The position numbers were made by a program, and so were the translations under genes. The notes beneath the pieces are model-generated. The model was not told where the DNA came from. It ran no database searches and was given only the letters and a program-made list of their open reading frames with translations. From Datnioides undecimradiatus (Eukaryota > Chordata > Actinopteri > Lobotiformes > Datnioididae), in the NCBI GenBank assembly GCA_008933995.1, contig WARS01002804.1, positions 1 to 64,000 on the forward strand: a DNA stretch of 64,000 bases. The letters run 5' to 3'. Positions 55,058 to 64,000 of this stretch are shown one piece after another; positions within the stretch are counted from its first letter, which is position 1; the number at the start of each line of letters is the position of its first letter.

Positions 55058-55204
55058 CAGTCAACACAAGAACAGGCGGCTGCTGCTCAGAGGCTGGCAG
55101 CAAATATACAGGCTCAGCAAAACACGGTTCTCCGACAAACCACCATCCAAGAGTCGAGCACGAGGGCAGGTTATCTGCCGGCATTCAAATTAGCAAAGAC
55201 CAGA
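55058..55204 (+). pseudogene. hAT transposase continuation after nested element
   Basis: An open stretch with AAAAQRLAANIQAQ, TTIQESSTRAGYL and AFKLAK, matching the segment after the BED finger in Charlie-like transposases. It breaks off at the (TA)n run, so the rest of the enzyme is missing. Confidence 0.82.
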
Positions 55205-55205
55205 C

Positions 55206-55225
55206 ATATATATATATATATATAT
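55206..55225. repeat. (TA)n microsatellite
   Basis: Ten TA units exactly where the transposase similarity ends. Confidence 0.93.
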
Positions 55226-55229
55226 TAGT

Positions 55230-57200
55230 TCACGGCGTCTGCTGTTAAAATAAGTAGATTATGTTGTGCTGTGTCGGCTGAATTACAGATGCACCCCTCT
55301 GAAGAGTCAACGTGTCTTGACAGTGGACGCAAACGACAAAAGACAGTCCTGTGTTTGTTTGACGCTTTGACGTTTGCTCTTTGTTCTGCGTCAGCTGGCG
55401 TTTTTCCGATGTGGTCATTGGATTCAACCGTTCTCAGAAGGCAAAGGGAAGGACTGACGTATTGCCTGCATGCAAAATTGCAATTTGGCGTATTCACTGC
55501 AGCAGCTCGGCCGCCGTGCCCTGCGCTACCTGAAAGAGAAAGACAGATATGTGCGCTGTAGCGCATGCGTGTTCGGGATCTACGCCTGGTTTTGTTTGAA
55601 GGATTCCTTTGAAGGCTCCGGGGAGACAAATACGTACGTTGAATTGCAGCAAATGAAAAGTCACAGAGGAGCAACACTCCCTTGTTTCCCTCTGATAAAC
55701 CCTCGTCTGTTTCTCTTTTCTTGTGGGGGCTAAAGTGCGGCGTGTGTGAGAATGTGATGGATTCGCACCGCAATCCATCCTGCCACGCCGCCTTTCCACT
55801 ATTTTACCGCCTCCCTAATTCCGTCCTCTCTGTCTCTCCCTGCGAGGATGGATGGCAAACATCCTGGAACGACCCAGCGCACCTTTACCTCGACTCAACT
55901 GATCGTCAGCTCTCGGCAAACAAATGGATAGAGAGGAACGGGAGAGGGGAGAGGGAGCGGCGGCAAGCGACAGCAGAGAAATTAGAGTGTGGTAGGCAGA
56001 GAGGCGGAAATGAGACGGCGGTGGAGGAGGAGGGGGAGAAAGCAGTGATTGAGTTGAATTGTGTTCCTGGCTCATTTTCTGGGTGCACCAGGAAAAGGCA
56101 AGTGATGTAGGTCTGAGCGAGGAGGCTGGCAACACTTCATACGGCTGCAGAAAATGACATCCTTTCTGCAGACAGGCAGCGTCGCGTCGCATGTTGTTGT
56201 CCCAGACGAAGCGACTGTTCCTCCGCCGCGTGTTGTTATGACTGTCAAGCAGATGTGACGACGAGTGGGCACTTACCCGAGAGAAGCGATTCAAGATGTG
56301 AGTTTTGGTTCCTATATGCAGGGCAAAGGTCAGGCAGAGTTGCAGAAACTTAAATTTAGTCTATGCAGACATCGGTTTCAAGAGGTGCTGCTTTTCCTGA
56401 ATGCATCACGGCCCAGAAACAGGAAAGCAGTAATCAGTGTATGGAGTATGCATCGTAACCATGGAGCTAAAGCTTTAGCAAAACCAAACAATAAAATTTC
56501 AGTCAAAGCCAAGCTTCATTGGGAAAGATCTGTCTTGGCAGTGGAAAAGCCTGCAGCTCCAATGAGGGAAGTCGGTGCAACACATCAGGAGGCCATGCGG
56601 GGTCACGCACCATCAGCGAGGAGCTCGACTGCACCGTTCTGAGGCATCTTAGGGAAGAGATTGGGCACGAACAACCAGAAAGTCGCACAATGGCGCGTCG
56701 CACAGCGCTTGAGCTTTGTTTTCTCTGCTGTTTGGTGCAGAGCAGAGGTTTTTAGAGCTTCGCTGCAGAAACACCAAAGCTGTGAAACCGACGAAAGTGA
56801 ACCAGGACACGAAAGTCGCGGTCGGGCAGAGAACAATGATGAAAACTCCCCGTAAAGCTCAATAACACAAAGGAAAGCTGCACATTCAGGTGCTAATTCT
56901 CCGTAGGGTCGTCACGTAGACCACGTTAGCCCTTTGATGCCACATAATGGAGTCTCTCTTTAAAAACACAATTTCTAGGGGAAGCAGTGCAAGCTGAAGA
57001 AACCCATGAGCCCAGGTCAAAAGCTTTTGAGTTGGAGTCAATGGTATTTTTAAAACACATTTCCAAGATGCTGTGGACTCATAGATAGCCTGGTTTTCTG
57101 CGTCCTGGCTGCACTGTAATATCATCGTGAGCACGTTAAAGTCGGAGATTTGTTGAATGTCCATTAATTCAGTGCTATTCAGAGAGCAGACCTGGAAAAA
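55230..57200. other. Unique DNA without supported gene
   Basis: Frames up to 182 codons (55225-55773, minus), 159 codons (55815-56294, minus) and 142 codons (55682-56110, plus) overlap each other on both strands. None has a recognised domain, consistent splice sites or homologous motif. GA-rich sequence at about 55920-56050 keeps frames open. Confidence 0.35.
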
Positions 57201-57204
57201 GTTA

Positions 57205-57500
57205 ATTCAATCAATCCAAACAAATGTTTAAGATCCCACAGTGCGATACATTAACTTCCCTTTTCCCCCCATTAGGACCGACAGAGGGTCAGCTAAAATA
57301 AATGCCGAGGCCTTGTTGCACTAAATGCCAATCCATGCTTGGCTTTCACACACCGAGCAGGACCATTAACCTCCATTCATGCGCTGATTGGCTGCTCTGC
57401 AAGTCAAACCTGATCAATAGAGCTTCCTTTTACCGTCCAACAAGCCTTGGCAGAAACCTTCGATGTATTGATGAGTTCAGCTGCTGTCGTCTGCTGGCTG
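57205..57500. promoter_or_regulatory. Candidate conserved noncoding island
   Basis: A repeat-free stretch with GCACTAAATGCCAATCCATG (57318-57337), GCGCTGATTGGCTGCTCTGC containing an inverted CCAAT word, and TGATCAATAGAG. A 72-codon frame crosses it without features. The regulatory role is inferred. Confidence 0.27.
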
Positions 57501-59440
57501 AGAAATCTGCAGGCACTTAAGGGCCCCTAAGAAACTCTTAAAGATCCTATAAAGAATAACGTCTAAGCTGAGAGGAAATAAGACATAAATATAACATAAA
57601 TACTGCTTATTAAGATTTATTTTTTGTACCTTAAGTAAATCTGTTATTCCCCAGCCCTGATAACCTTCGTATGAATCAGCTTTTTACTGTATTCAACGCC
57701 CGGCTGTGGTCTAAAAAGGGTCACGAACACATTATTTCCTTTCAGCTCCCTCCAGCAGAGTGCTGTCGTGAGATCAGATCAGATACGATATCTAAAAGAG
57801 GAAAATGATAAACTAACCTTTTCAGAGAGTCTTTCTGTGAAGGCATTTATGCAGAAATTACTTTAAAAGTGCATTTAAGTTGTGAGTTGGAGAATGTCTT
57901 CCACCGCTCAAAGAGGGTTTCCTTGGCTCGCTCGTTTTACCCAAAATATGAAAGAAAAGAGCTGTTCGCTGTTGAGCAGATTGTTCGTGAAAATATCAAC
58001 TTTTCCTACAATTACGCCTCACAGACTGCATTAAAATGTGTCAGATGCTGAGGTTAAATGTTCATTTTCGACAGTGAAAGGCAGTTTAGAAGGTAAAACC
58101 CGGCCAAGGTCCGTTTAGTAGCTGGTGTGCAGCTTTTAATCCCCTGATCGTCATCTGCAGATGTAGTTGGCCCAGTTTTTATGAAATTATCGATGTTTAA
58201 ATGTGCAGCTTTTGTATTTCATTTATGTTTCAGCTTCTCAACTTCACACAAACCCAGTCACAATCAGATAAATCCCTTTTTTCCTCACAAGCAGTTTTTA
58301 AATTTGGTGTCTGGTGTGACATTCCCGCACACTGGTAGTGAACTGACGGGGACGAACACCCGAGTTTCTGGAGCTGACGAACCGGATAAAGACAAACTTG
58401 GCATTCGAGAAGAACACAGAAAGTGTTCGAAGGCGAGCACAAAGATTTAACATTTGCATCATCTAAACAACAGATTACTAGCAAGCTAGCTTAAGTAGCG
58501 TTGTAAACAGTTTCACACAACAAACAAAAAAATAACTAATGAAACACGAACACCAACCGTGAACTAGCTAAAATCACCTGGTTCACGCTGTAAACACAAC
58601 ATCGTTGTCACAGTTACTGTCACTGCCTGACGAAGAACACAAAGTCCAAGATCTCGTCCTTCTCAAGGACTTTCTTGCCAGGAAAGCTGCAGAACGAGTG
58701 CAGAAAAATTGTTTTCTCGTCTATGAACTTTGACCCCGAGCCAACGTGAATAAAACGTCACAGCAAAACTCACGTCGGCAGCAATGTGACTGAAAGCTTC
58801 ACAAAAGCTACTTGTTTCCTTTCGAACTGTTTAAACTGTGGACTGCTTTTGTTTTGGTTTTAAGTAATTAATGCAAAACTAATTTGAGCCTATTAGCCAA
58901 TCAGGTTAGTCCCAAATTACAAATTTTACTGTGTATTGATTCAGAACAAACTGAACAGGACAATGCTGAGCACCTAAGCATGTTAATTTGATCACAAACA
59001 ATCAGTTTTTTTAATTATTTCAGTTGTTAAAACATCAAAGTTTCTTGAAAGTCTTGAGTTTGTCTCTCGCCCTGTGAAGCTGGCAGACTGTTATTATTCC
59101 CAGTGGTGCCCTTCATCATGACTTGCATTAAAGATGCACTGAGACAGCAGTAAAACCTTTTCCACGCTTTGGTTTGGCTCGGCGAGGGGGAACAGGGAAG
59201 GAGAGTGAAGCAGAGGGTGGAGAGTGAGGACGAGGACAGATAAGGGACGGGCGGGTTGAGGAGAAGAATGAGAGGAGATGAAGGTGAAGAGAGGAGGACG
59301 GGGAGGGAGGAAGATAAGCAGCAACAAGGAGAGAGGACATTGACTTTTCATGTGCTTTAATAGAACATCTCACAACAAGGCCGGGAAGAAGCGACTGAAA
59401 CACACTCGCACGCACTCGCTCTCTTACACAGCAACAGCGT
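57501..59440. other. Unique DNA without supported gene
   Basis: No gene or mobile element was recognised. A purine-rich stretch at about 59180-59340 explains the minus-strand Ser/Pro/Leu-rich frames there. Confidence 0.4.
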
Positions 59441-59444
59441 CGGC

Positions 59445-59800
59445 CACCCACATGACCACAGCTGACATTTTAATTAATACTGTCAGAGCCTTTTCTCCCG
59501 TCATACATATTGAATCCTGCAGCTGCCAAACATTCGCAGATGTGACAGCAGCTGCGTTCCCATCTGAGGGGTTTTTTTTTTTTTTCTTAATGCACGCCGG
59601 GGCTCATCAAATTAGAAACGCTGAGTGGAAAAGAGCACTTTATAACAAATTCACTCGACGTCTTCAACTCGCTTATTATGGAACAATTAGCGGTGGAAGC
59701 GCATTTGTTAATAACACGATGACAGGGGAGCGAGCGAGCAAGCGGGAAATGCGTGTCCGTCATGATCTCGCAGAGATGTTTTCATACAGTGTGTCATGAT
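59445..59800. promoter_or_regulatory. Candidate conserved noncoding island
   Basis: Contains ACATTTTAATTAATACTGTC (59465-59484) and GCTCATCAAATTAGAAACGC. Further on are TTATTATGGAACAATTAGCG and GCATTTGTTAATAACACGAT, dense in homeodomain and SOX-type words and broken only by a poly(T) run at about 59571-59585. A 149-codon plus-strand frame crosses it but has no domain. The texture is the most typical of vertebrate conserved noncoding elements in this window; alignment would decide. Confidence 0.33.
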
Positions 59801-60629
59801 ATTGTAACGACGGGCAACACACACTGTCCTGTTTAATACTACAAGAGCTGTGACGTCTCTACGGCAGGTTCAGTGTCTGCAGCCGGTGGCAGTGAAACAC
59901 TACGGCATGCAGCTAAGTGCTAATCTGCAAACCTAAGTGCTTTGAGCTCTTCAAGGTATTCAAAAAATTAAAAAGTTAAAAAGAAAAAAAGCTCATTTTG
60001 CTCAGTGTTGGATAGAAAAACCTTTTCTGAACAGCAGGGCAGACATTTTACAAACGTGACCGACCGAGAAGAAGAAGACCATTCCTCACATTAACGCATG
60101 AAACACTTATTTACATTGTTTTCTTCAATGATCTTCTTCAATAATCCTCAAGACTGAAACAAGAACTCGTTCACGTTTTGTTTCTCAGACTTTTTCCAAA
60201 ATTGGAAACCGAGCTAACAGGTTAATGTTTTGTCGAGTGAAGCTCTTGGAGGTTTCTTCACCGAGGTAGATCTTAAAAGCTGCCAAAGCTCTTGGTTAGA
60301 CATGTCTCCATATCTGGCCAGTCAGTGGTCCAACTGCATGTTTGAGCATGATCTTTCAGACCAGAAGCTGCACTTTTCGCGCACCTTCTGCCGTCACCAA
60401 CCTTGGACACACGAGACTAACAGTATCCAGGTTTCTGATCGTCAACATTATTCAGATTTCACAAAACTAAGATATGATAACTAAGACGTTTTCCAGTGGA
60501 GCCGCAGAACTCGATGTTTGTGGTGGTCATGTGGTTCTGGTCCTGCCTATCTGGCCACCTACAGCCGATCAGCCTCCTCCTATGTGTGTCTTTGTCCTAA
60601 TTTGTGTATATTGTGACATTGTGCTGATG
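59801..60629. other. Unique DNA without supported gene
   Basis: Frames under 90 codons only. Nothing was recognised. Confidence 0.4.
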
Positions 60630-60705
60630 TATTCGACACAAATGACATCTACTGATCATCCGTCCATCCTGGGAGAGGAGTCCCTCCTCTGGTGCTCCAA
60701 CTGTG
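60630..60705 (+). mobile_element. Fragment of ubiquitous teleost repeat
   Basis: ACATCTACTGATCATCCGTC, CATCCTGGGAGAGGAGTCCC and TCCTCTGGTGCTCC follow the order of a very frequent fish repeat that reads CCTGGGAGAGGGATCCCTCC in typical copies. Its extent upstream is not clear. Confidence 0.55.
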
Positions 60706-61345
60706 TGTTATGACCCTTTCTTAATGTCACTCGGTACTCGGGGAGCAAACATAACAAATTCGCCCAAAACATTTGCAAAATTGGGACCAAACGATGAGAA
60801 AAGGCTGCCGAACACCGAGTGCGACTGAGTGACATTTATTAACAGACAGCTGATTAACGGAGACCCTGCATCAATGCTCCTGAGAGCTAAATCAACTAAT
60901 TGTGCAGAAAGGGAAGCAGATGAGGTGTCGGGGGACTCCCAAGACCAAAATTAGAAACAAAAACCGACCATAAGGGGTAAATAAAAGCTGGTCAACAGCA
61001 TCAGCGGAACCTGAGCCACGTAACTGACCACAGAACAGGAGAACCAAGGGTAGCTGCATTAAAACTGAGCTGTGTCAAGGTGCTATCAAACCGTTGACCC
61101 TGGTGTGTTTTCTGATTAAAAGGTTTTATCCAACTGAGGGTCTGAAGACAGAGGGTGTCCCTGGAGGCAAACTGTGAATCGCAGCATTGATAATGAAATC
61201 AGAAATGGCTTGGTTCCTTGGTTCTTTTGCACGTAAAGACACACTCTGTTTGCAGGTGGACAGCGTTAAACAGAGTCTGTACAGACTGAAGACAGTGGTA
61301 GGTCTTCACAAGAGGAAGTTGCCAATGATGTTGGGCAGCAAAGGG
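60706..61345. other. Unique DNA, one enhancer-like part
   Basis: No gene was recognised. The stretch at about 60835-60960, with TTAACAGACAGCTGATTAAC and AAATCAACTAATTGTGC, is repeat-free and enhancer-like in texture. Confidence 0.3.
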
Positions 61346-61414
61346 GGGTATTTTTCAAACCGCGGGTACTTTTACTCAAGCAAAGGATCTGCATACTTCG
61401 TCCATCACTAGAGG
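61346..61414 (+). mobile_element. 3' terminus of teleost 'tactttac' repeat
   Basis: GGTACTTTTACTCAAGCAAA, GGATCTGCATACTTCGTCCA and TCACTA match the right end of the family seen complete at 29.0-29.5 kb, whose termini read as CAGTG-type repeats. Only the terminus is kept. Confidence 0.65.
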
Positions 61415-62179
61415 GAGCAGATCTACCAATGAGAGTTCAGGCAAAACTATCGATATCAACAGCAAGATCCAGGTACCATGCTTGCTTCATTGACCTTTCT
61501 GATAAAATAATCCAATTTGATTTAAACCTTTGTGCGGGTTTTAACATGCATTCAGCCAGGAAACATACAGCAATACCTAATTTCTTAAAGAAACTTATAA
61601 TTTGGAACAATACAAGGCCCTCGGGTCATCAATCTGCGTACGAAGCTGTTGCAGTTTGGCTCGATTTAGGAAACTTCTTGGTTAGTCCTAGGAAAAGTTG
61701 ATGGTTTGGGTTAAGATAATCACGTACATGGTAAAAGTTGAAGATGCTACGTATGTTTAAGACAAGTTAACCTCCTGGTTTGACCCATCCATCCGCCCAA
61801 ACATCCTCCACAACTTTCTCGCCCTTCAGACAACGCCATTTTTCCTATCTGCTCTCCACAGAAGTCAATGGGAAGAACTGGCCGGACTTTGGCTTTGAAG
61901 GTCTGGAGTGGTGTTATTTGGGCACAGATTGAAGAGGGTTGGCTTGTTAAGTTGGAGCGAGGAAGGAAAGAGTGAAGAGGGAAGAAGCTAAAATAGCTTC
62001 AAGGTCCTGCAGAGGCAGAAAGAGGAGAGGGGCATCGATGAGCAGAGAGAAACAAAGCGTGGAGAAGTTTATGGATTTTACTGTACAGTCAGCAGGCGCC
62101 TCTCATCACATCTGACCATCCTCTACACTCTCCCTTCTTCGCACCTCTTTCGACCATGAAAGCGATCGTGAAAAGACGT
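61415..62179. other. Unique DNA without supported gene
   Basis: Some A/T-rich text near 61680-61760 resembles diverged fish repeats but could not be assigned. Confidence 0.35.
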
Positions 62180-62480
62180 GACGGCGATCTGAATTAAGCG
62201 TTTTATCTGCCGTTCTGTAAATTGAGCCCCCAGCCTGCGGTATCAAACATCCTTTGGAGAGACACTCGAGACGAGGCGAGGCTCTAATTGGTGAAGCCGG
62301 CTGTTATCTATGTACAGTAAAACAGCCCGAGTTCAACCCAGCTCCGCTCAGTGGGAGGTGAGATCTCTATCTAACCCTTTCATTCACAGCTTAATTCAAT
62401 TGGAGGGCAATTATCGACCGCCCGAGGCTTCAAGATCCTCGTCGGTTTCTGTTCCCATCAGGGAGCCTTGCTGTGTTGGA
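62180..62480. promoter_or_regulatory. Candidate conserved noncoding island
   Basis: A repeat-free stretch with GCGAGGCTCTAATTGGTGAA, CAGCTTAATTCAATTGGAGG and GGCAATTATCGACC, i.e. several TAATT/CAATT homeodomain words within 250 bp. It is bounded by a CA array. A 76-codon frame (62310-62540) crosses it without a recognisable product. Confidence 0.3.
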
Positions 62481-62491
62481 TCACCCCGCCC

Positions 62492-62516
62492 CACACACAC
62501 ACACACACACACACAC
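62492..62516. repeat. (CA)n microsatellite
   Basis: About 12 CA units. Confidence 0.95.
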
Positions 62517-62751
62517 TCCTCCCTCGACTGCGCCGGGTGATGTCTGTATCGATGTGCTGTGTGTACAACACCAGAGCAGGCAGCGGCAAACAGACACCAG
62601 GGCTTTCTCAGTCGCAGCATCCAGAAGATCGTGACGCCGCGCCGTTTACGCGCAGGCGAGGTTCGACTCGTTCAACAGCGAGCGACTCCCGGGGGGGCAA
62701 ACCTTCGTCCTTCTTGGCCCTTCAGTCTGAGAGCAGATTGTTTCCTACACC

Positions 62752-63055
62752 TTAAAGATACTCAACAAAGTAATCAATTACTCATCACATCTTCTCGTCA
62801 CCGGCTGTGGATCGTACTCAGCACATACTCAACTACAATCATCCACTCCGCTGTTTCAGAAGCCCAGTTACACTTTTTACTTCACTACATTACTACAGAA
62901 CTAGTTACTCTGCACGTGAAGTCGCTCAAACCCGCTCTATCTTTAAACACCTACAGCGTTTCTGCTGCTTGCACGTTAATGTGAGTTAATTCCGATCCAT
63001 CCGTCATTATAAAATGAGCCATTTTGCATAATTAATACTTTACTTTTGGTACCTT
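62752..63055 (+). mobile_element. Degraded copy of teleost 'tactttac' repeat
   Basis: AAAGATACTCAACAAAGTAA, later TTTTTACTTCACTACATTAC, ACTAGTTACTCTGCA and finally TAATACTTTACTTTTGGTAC follow the order of the family at 29.0-29.5 kb. The copy is diverged and its ends are not sharp. The 141-codon frame across it (62559-62984) is not a gene. Confidence 0.55.
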
Positions 63056-64000
63056 CTCTTTATTTTATTGCTATTATTAGCAGTACTAGCAGCGGCTGTA
63101 GTAACACTATTATATTATCATATTTAGTTGCATATTACTTATTGAAAAAGTCATTTTTAAAACACTTCTTCCATCTGACTGTTGTAATATTAATTTAAAC
63201 CTAGATCCATGATTTAATTACTGTTTTTTTCCATGTGCTTTCTTTTGCATACATTGAAATAACCTATGACGCTCATCTCCCATACCTTTTATATCCGCCA
63301 ACCTGTGAATTCTGGTGTCGTCCTAATAATAACCCCCACGTTAGTTTGTTTTTCACGCAACAGCCACTTTTTCAGTTTAGGCTCCTGTTTTAATTCAACT
63401 TCAAAGGCCACAGACTGATATCTGTAAGAGCTGACGTCTTTGTGTTACACACGGGCATAACTAACCTTGATTCACCAAACGTTGATATTCACAGCACTCA
63501 TTGCTTTACGTTCATTACTCCCTCTCACCAACACCTAGGTGTCATTTAACACCCGCTGTGCTAATTGGTGCAATGCAATGCTAAAATAACGTAGCTATAG
63601 GTGCATTAGTATCTAAACTGGAGCACAAAAGTTACTTCACCAAGTAACAAATTACATGCTGTGAGGTGGTTCATTTACCTTTGGTGACCTGAACACAACA
63701 ATCAAACCTGTGGCTTTCCAGCATCCGGAGACTAATTAAGCCTCACCTGCTCAGTGCTGGGAGCTTCTTGCTAGTTAACTGAACAAATTACAATTTAATG
63801 ACCGATACCGGATCAATTACTGCCTTTTTCTTAAACAGGTGATTGGCTCCAGAGTGCAGCCTTTAAAGTTCCTTGATAAATGTCGATTTTAAAGCTAAAC
63901 AAGAACAAGAGGGAGGATGAAAGCGTCACTGGGAGCTAAAACTCAGCACCAGTGTCAGGATGAGCCTCTTTGGTTTTGATATCAGGCCCGACAGAGATAG
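63056..64000. other. A/T-rich unique DNA to the window end
   Basis: No gene, RNA or mobile element was recognised. Several TAATT-type words occur. Confidence 0.4.

Larger units (their letters stand above)
54113..55204 (+). mobile_element. hAT (Charlie-like) transposon 5' fossil, interrupted
   Basis: The left end reads CAGGCACGGGGCAAACTACG and continues into repeated CGGCCC/GGGCC words, as in hAT elements of the Charlie type. An ATG at 54376 opens MGGPKKSKVSE, the usual start of these transposases. After frame damage, LICRETAAVLKEH is read, then NISRHFSTKHANYASN, parts of a BED-type zinc finger with C and HxxTKH residues. The coding sequence resumes after an inserted element with QSTQEQAAAAQRLAANIQAQ and FKLAK, then stops at a (TA)n run at 55206. 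The catalytic DDE and hATC dimerisation regions are absent, so the copy is dead. Confidence 0.85.

Noticed and set aside
55225-55773. 182-codon minus-strand ORF, with overlapping frames on the other strand
   Set aside because: No motif or family, frames open on both strands, and one end lies in the (TA)n run beside a transposon fossil.

Overview
The window looks like nuclear DNA from a teleost fish, most likely a percomorph. I see no gene with bacterial or viral organisation. The base composition is mixed. About thirty (CA)n/(TG)n arrays are present, together with remnants of repeat families that I recognise from memory as widespread in spiny-rayed fish genomes. These are an RTE-like LINE tail, a tRNA-headed SINE, hAT and piggyBac-type DNA elements, and several unclassified teleost repeats. 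The species cannot be told from the sequence alone.

No protein-coding gene can be supported. Apart from transposon fossils, every open frame I examined is short, lacks a recognisable domain, or is a by-product of low-complexity DNA. The longest frames (338 and 373 codons, minus strand, 49.4-50.7 kb) are only the pyrimidine strand of a polypurine tract. The window is therefore intergenic or lies inside a very large intron; the sequence does not tell which.

Layout. 0-10 kb: unique DNA with a LINE tail (3.1-3.5 kb), a piggyBac-like MITE flanked by TTAA (4.88-5.43 kb), a SINE (7.9-8.2 kb), CA arrays, an exon-like segment (7.1 kb) and enhancer-like islands. 10-20 kb: mostly unique DNA, with teleost repeat fragments at 11.8, 13.1 and 16.7 kb. 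20-36 kb: hAT-like termini, an 18-bp minisatellite, a large CTGT array, two promoter-like GC-rich blocks (27.1-27.8 and 29.5-29.8 kb), a near-complete 457-bp MITE-like repeat (29.0-29.5 kb), and two degenerate minisatellites (30.2-30.7 and 34.7-35.2 kb). 36-47 kb: triplet repeats, two copies of a teleost repeat family, dense dinucleotide arrays and a CpG-rich block (44.5-44.85 kb). 47-51 kb: two polypurine tracts that share a duplicated segment at a constant offset of 1,760 bp. 51-64 kb: a hAT transposase fossil interrupted by a second hAT-like element with an 8-bp target duplication (54.1-55.2 kb), then mostly unique DNA with the best conserved-noncoding-like islands (57.2, 59.5 and 62.2 kb).

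The firmest results can be read directly from the sequence: the nested hAT insertion, which splits a transposase frame that rejoins in phase once the insert is discounted; the piggyBac-like MITE with matching ends; and the duplicated polypurine segment. The regulatory islands, promoter-like blocks and exon-like segment are inferences and carry low confidence. I found no previously undescribed gene system here.
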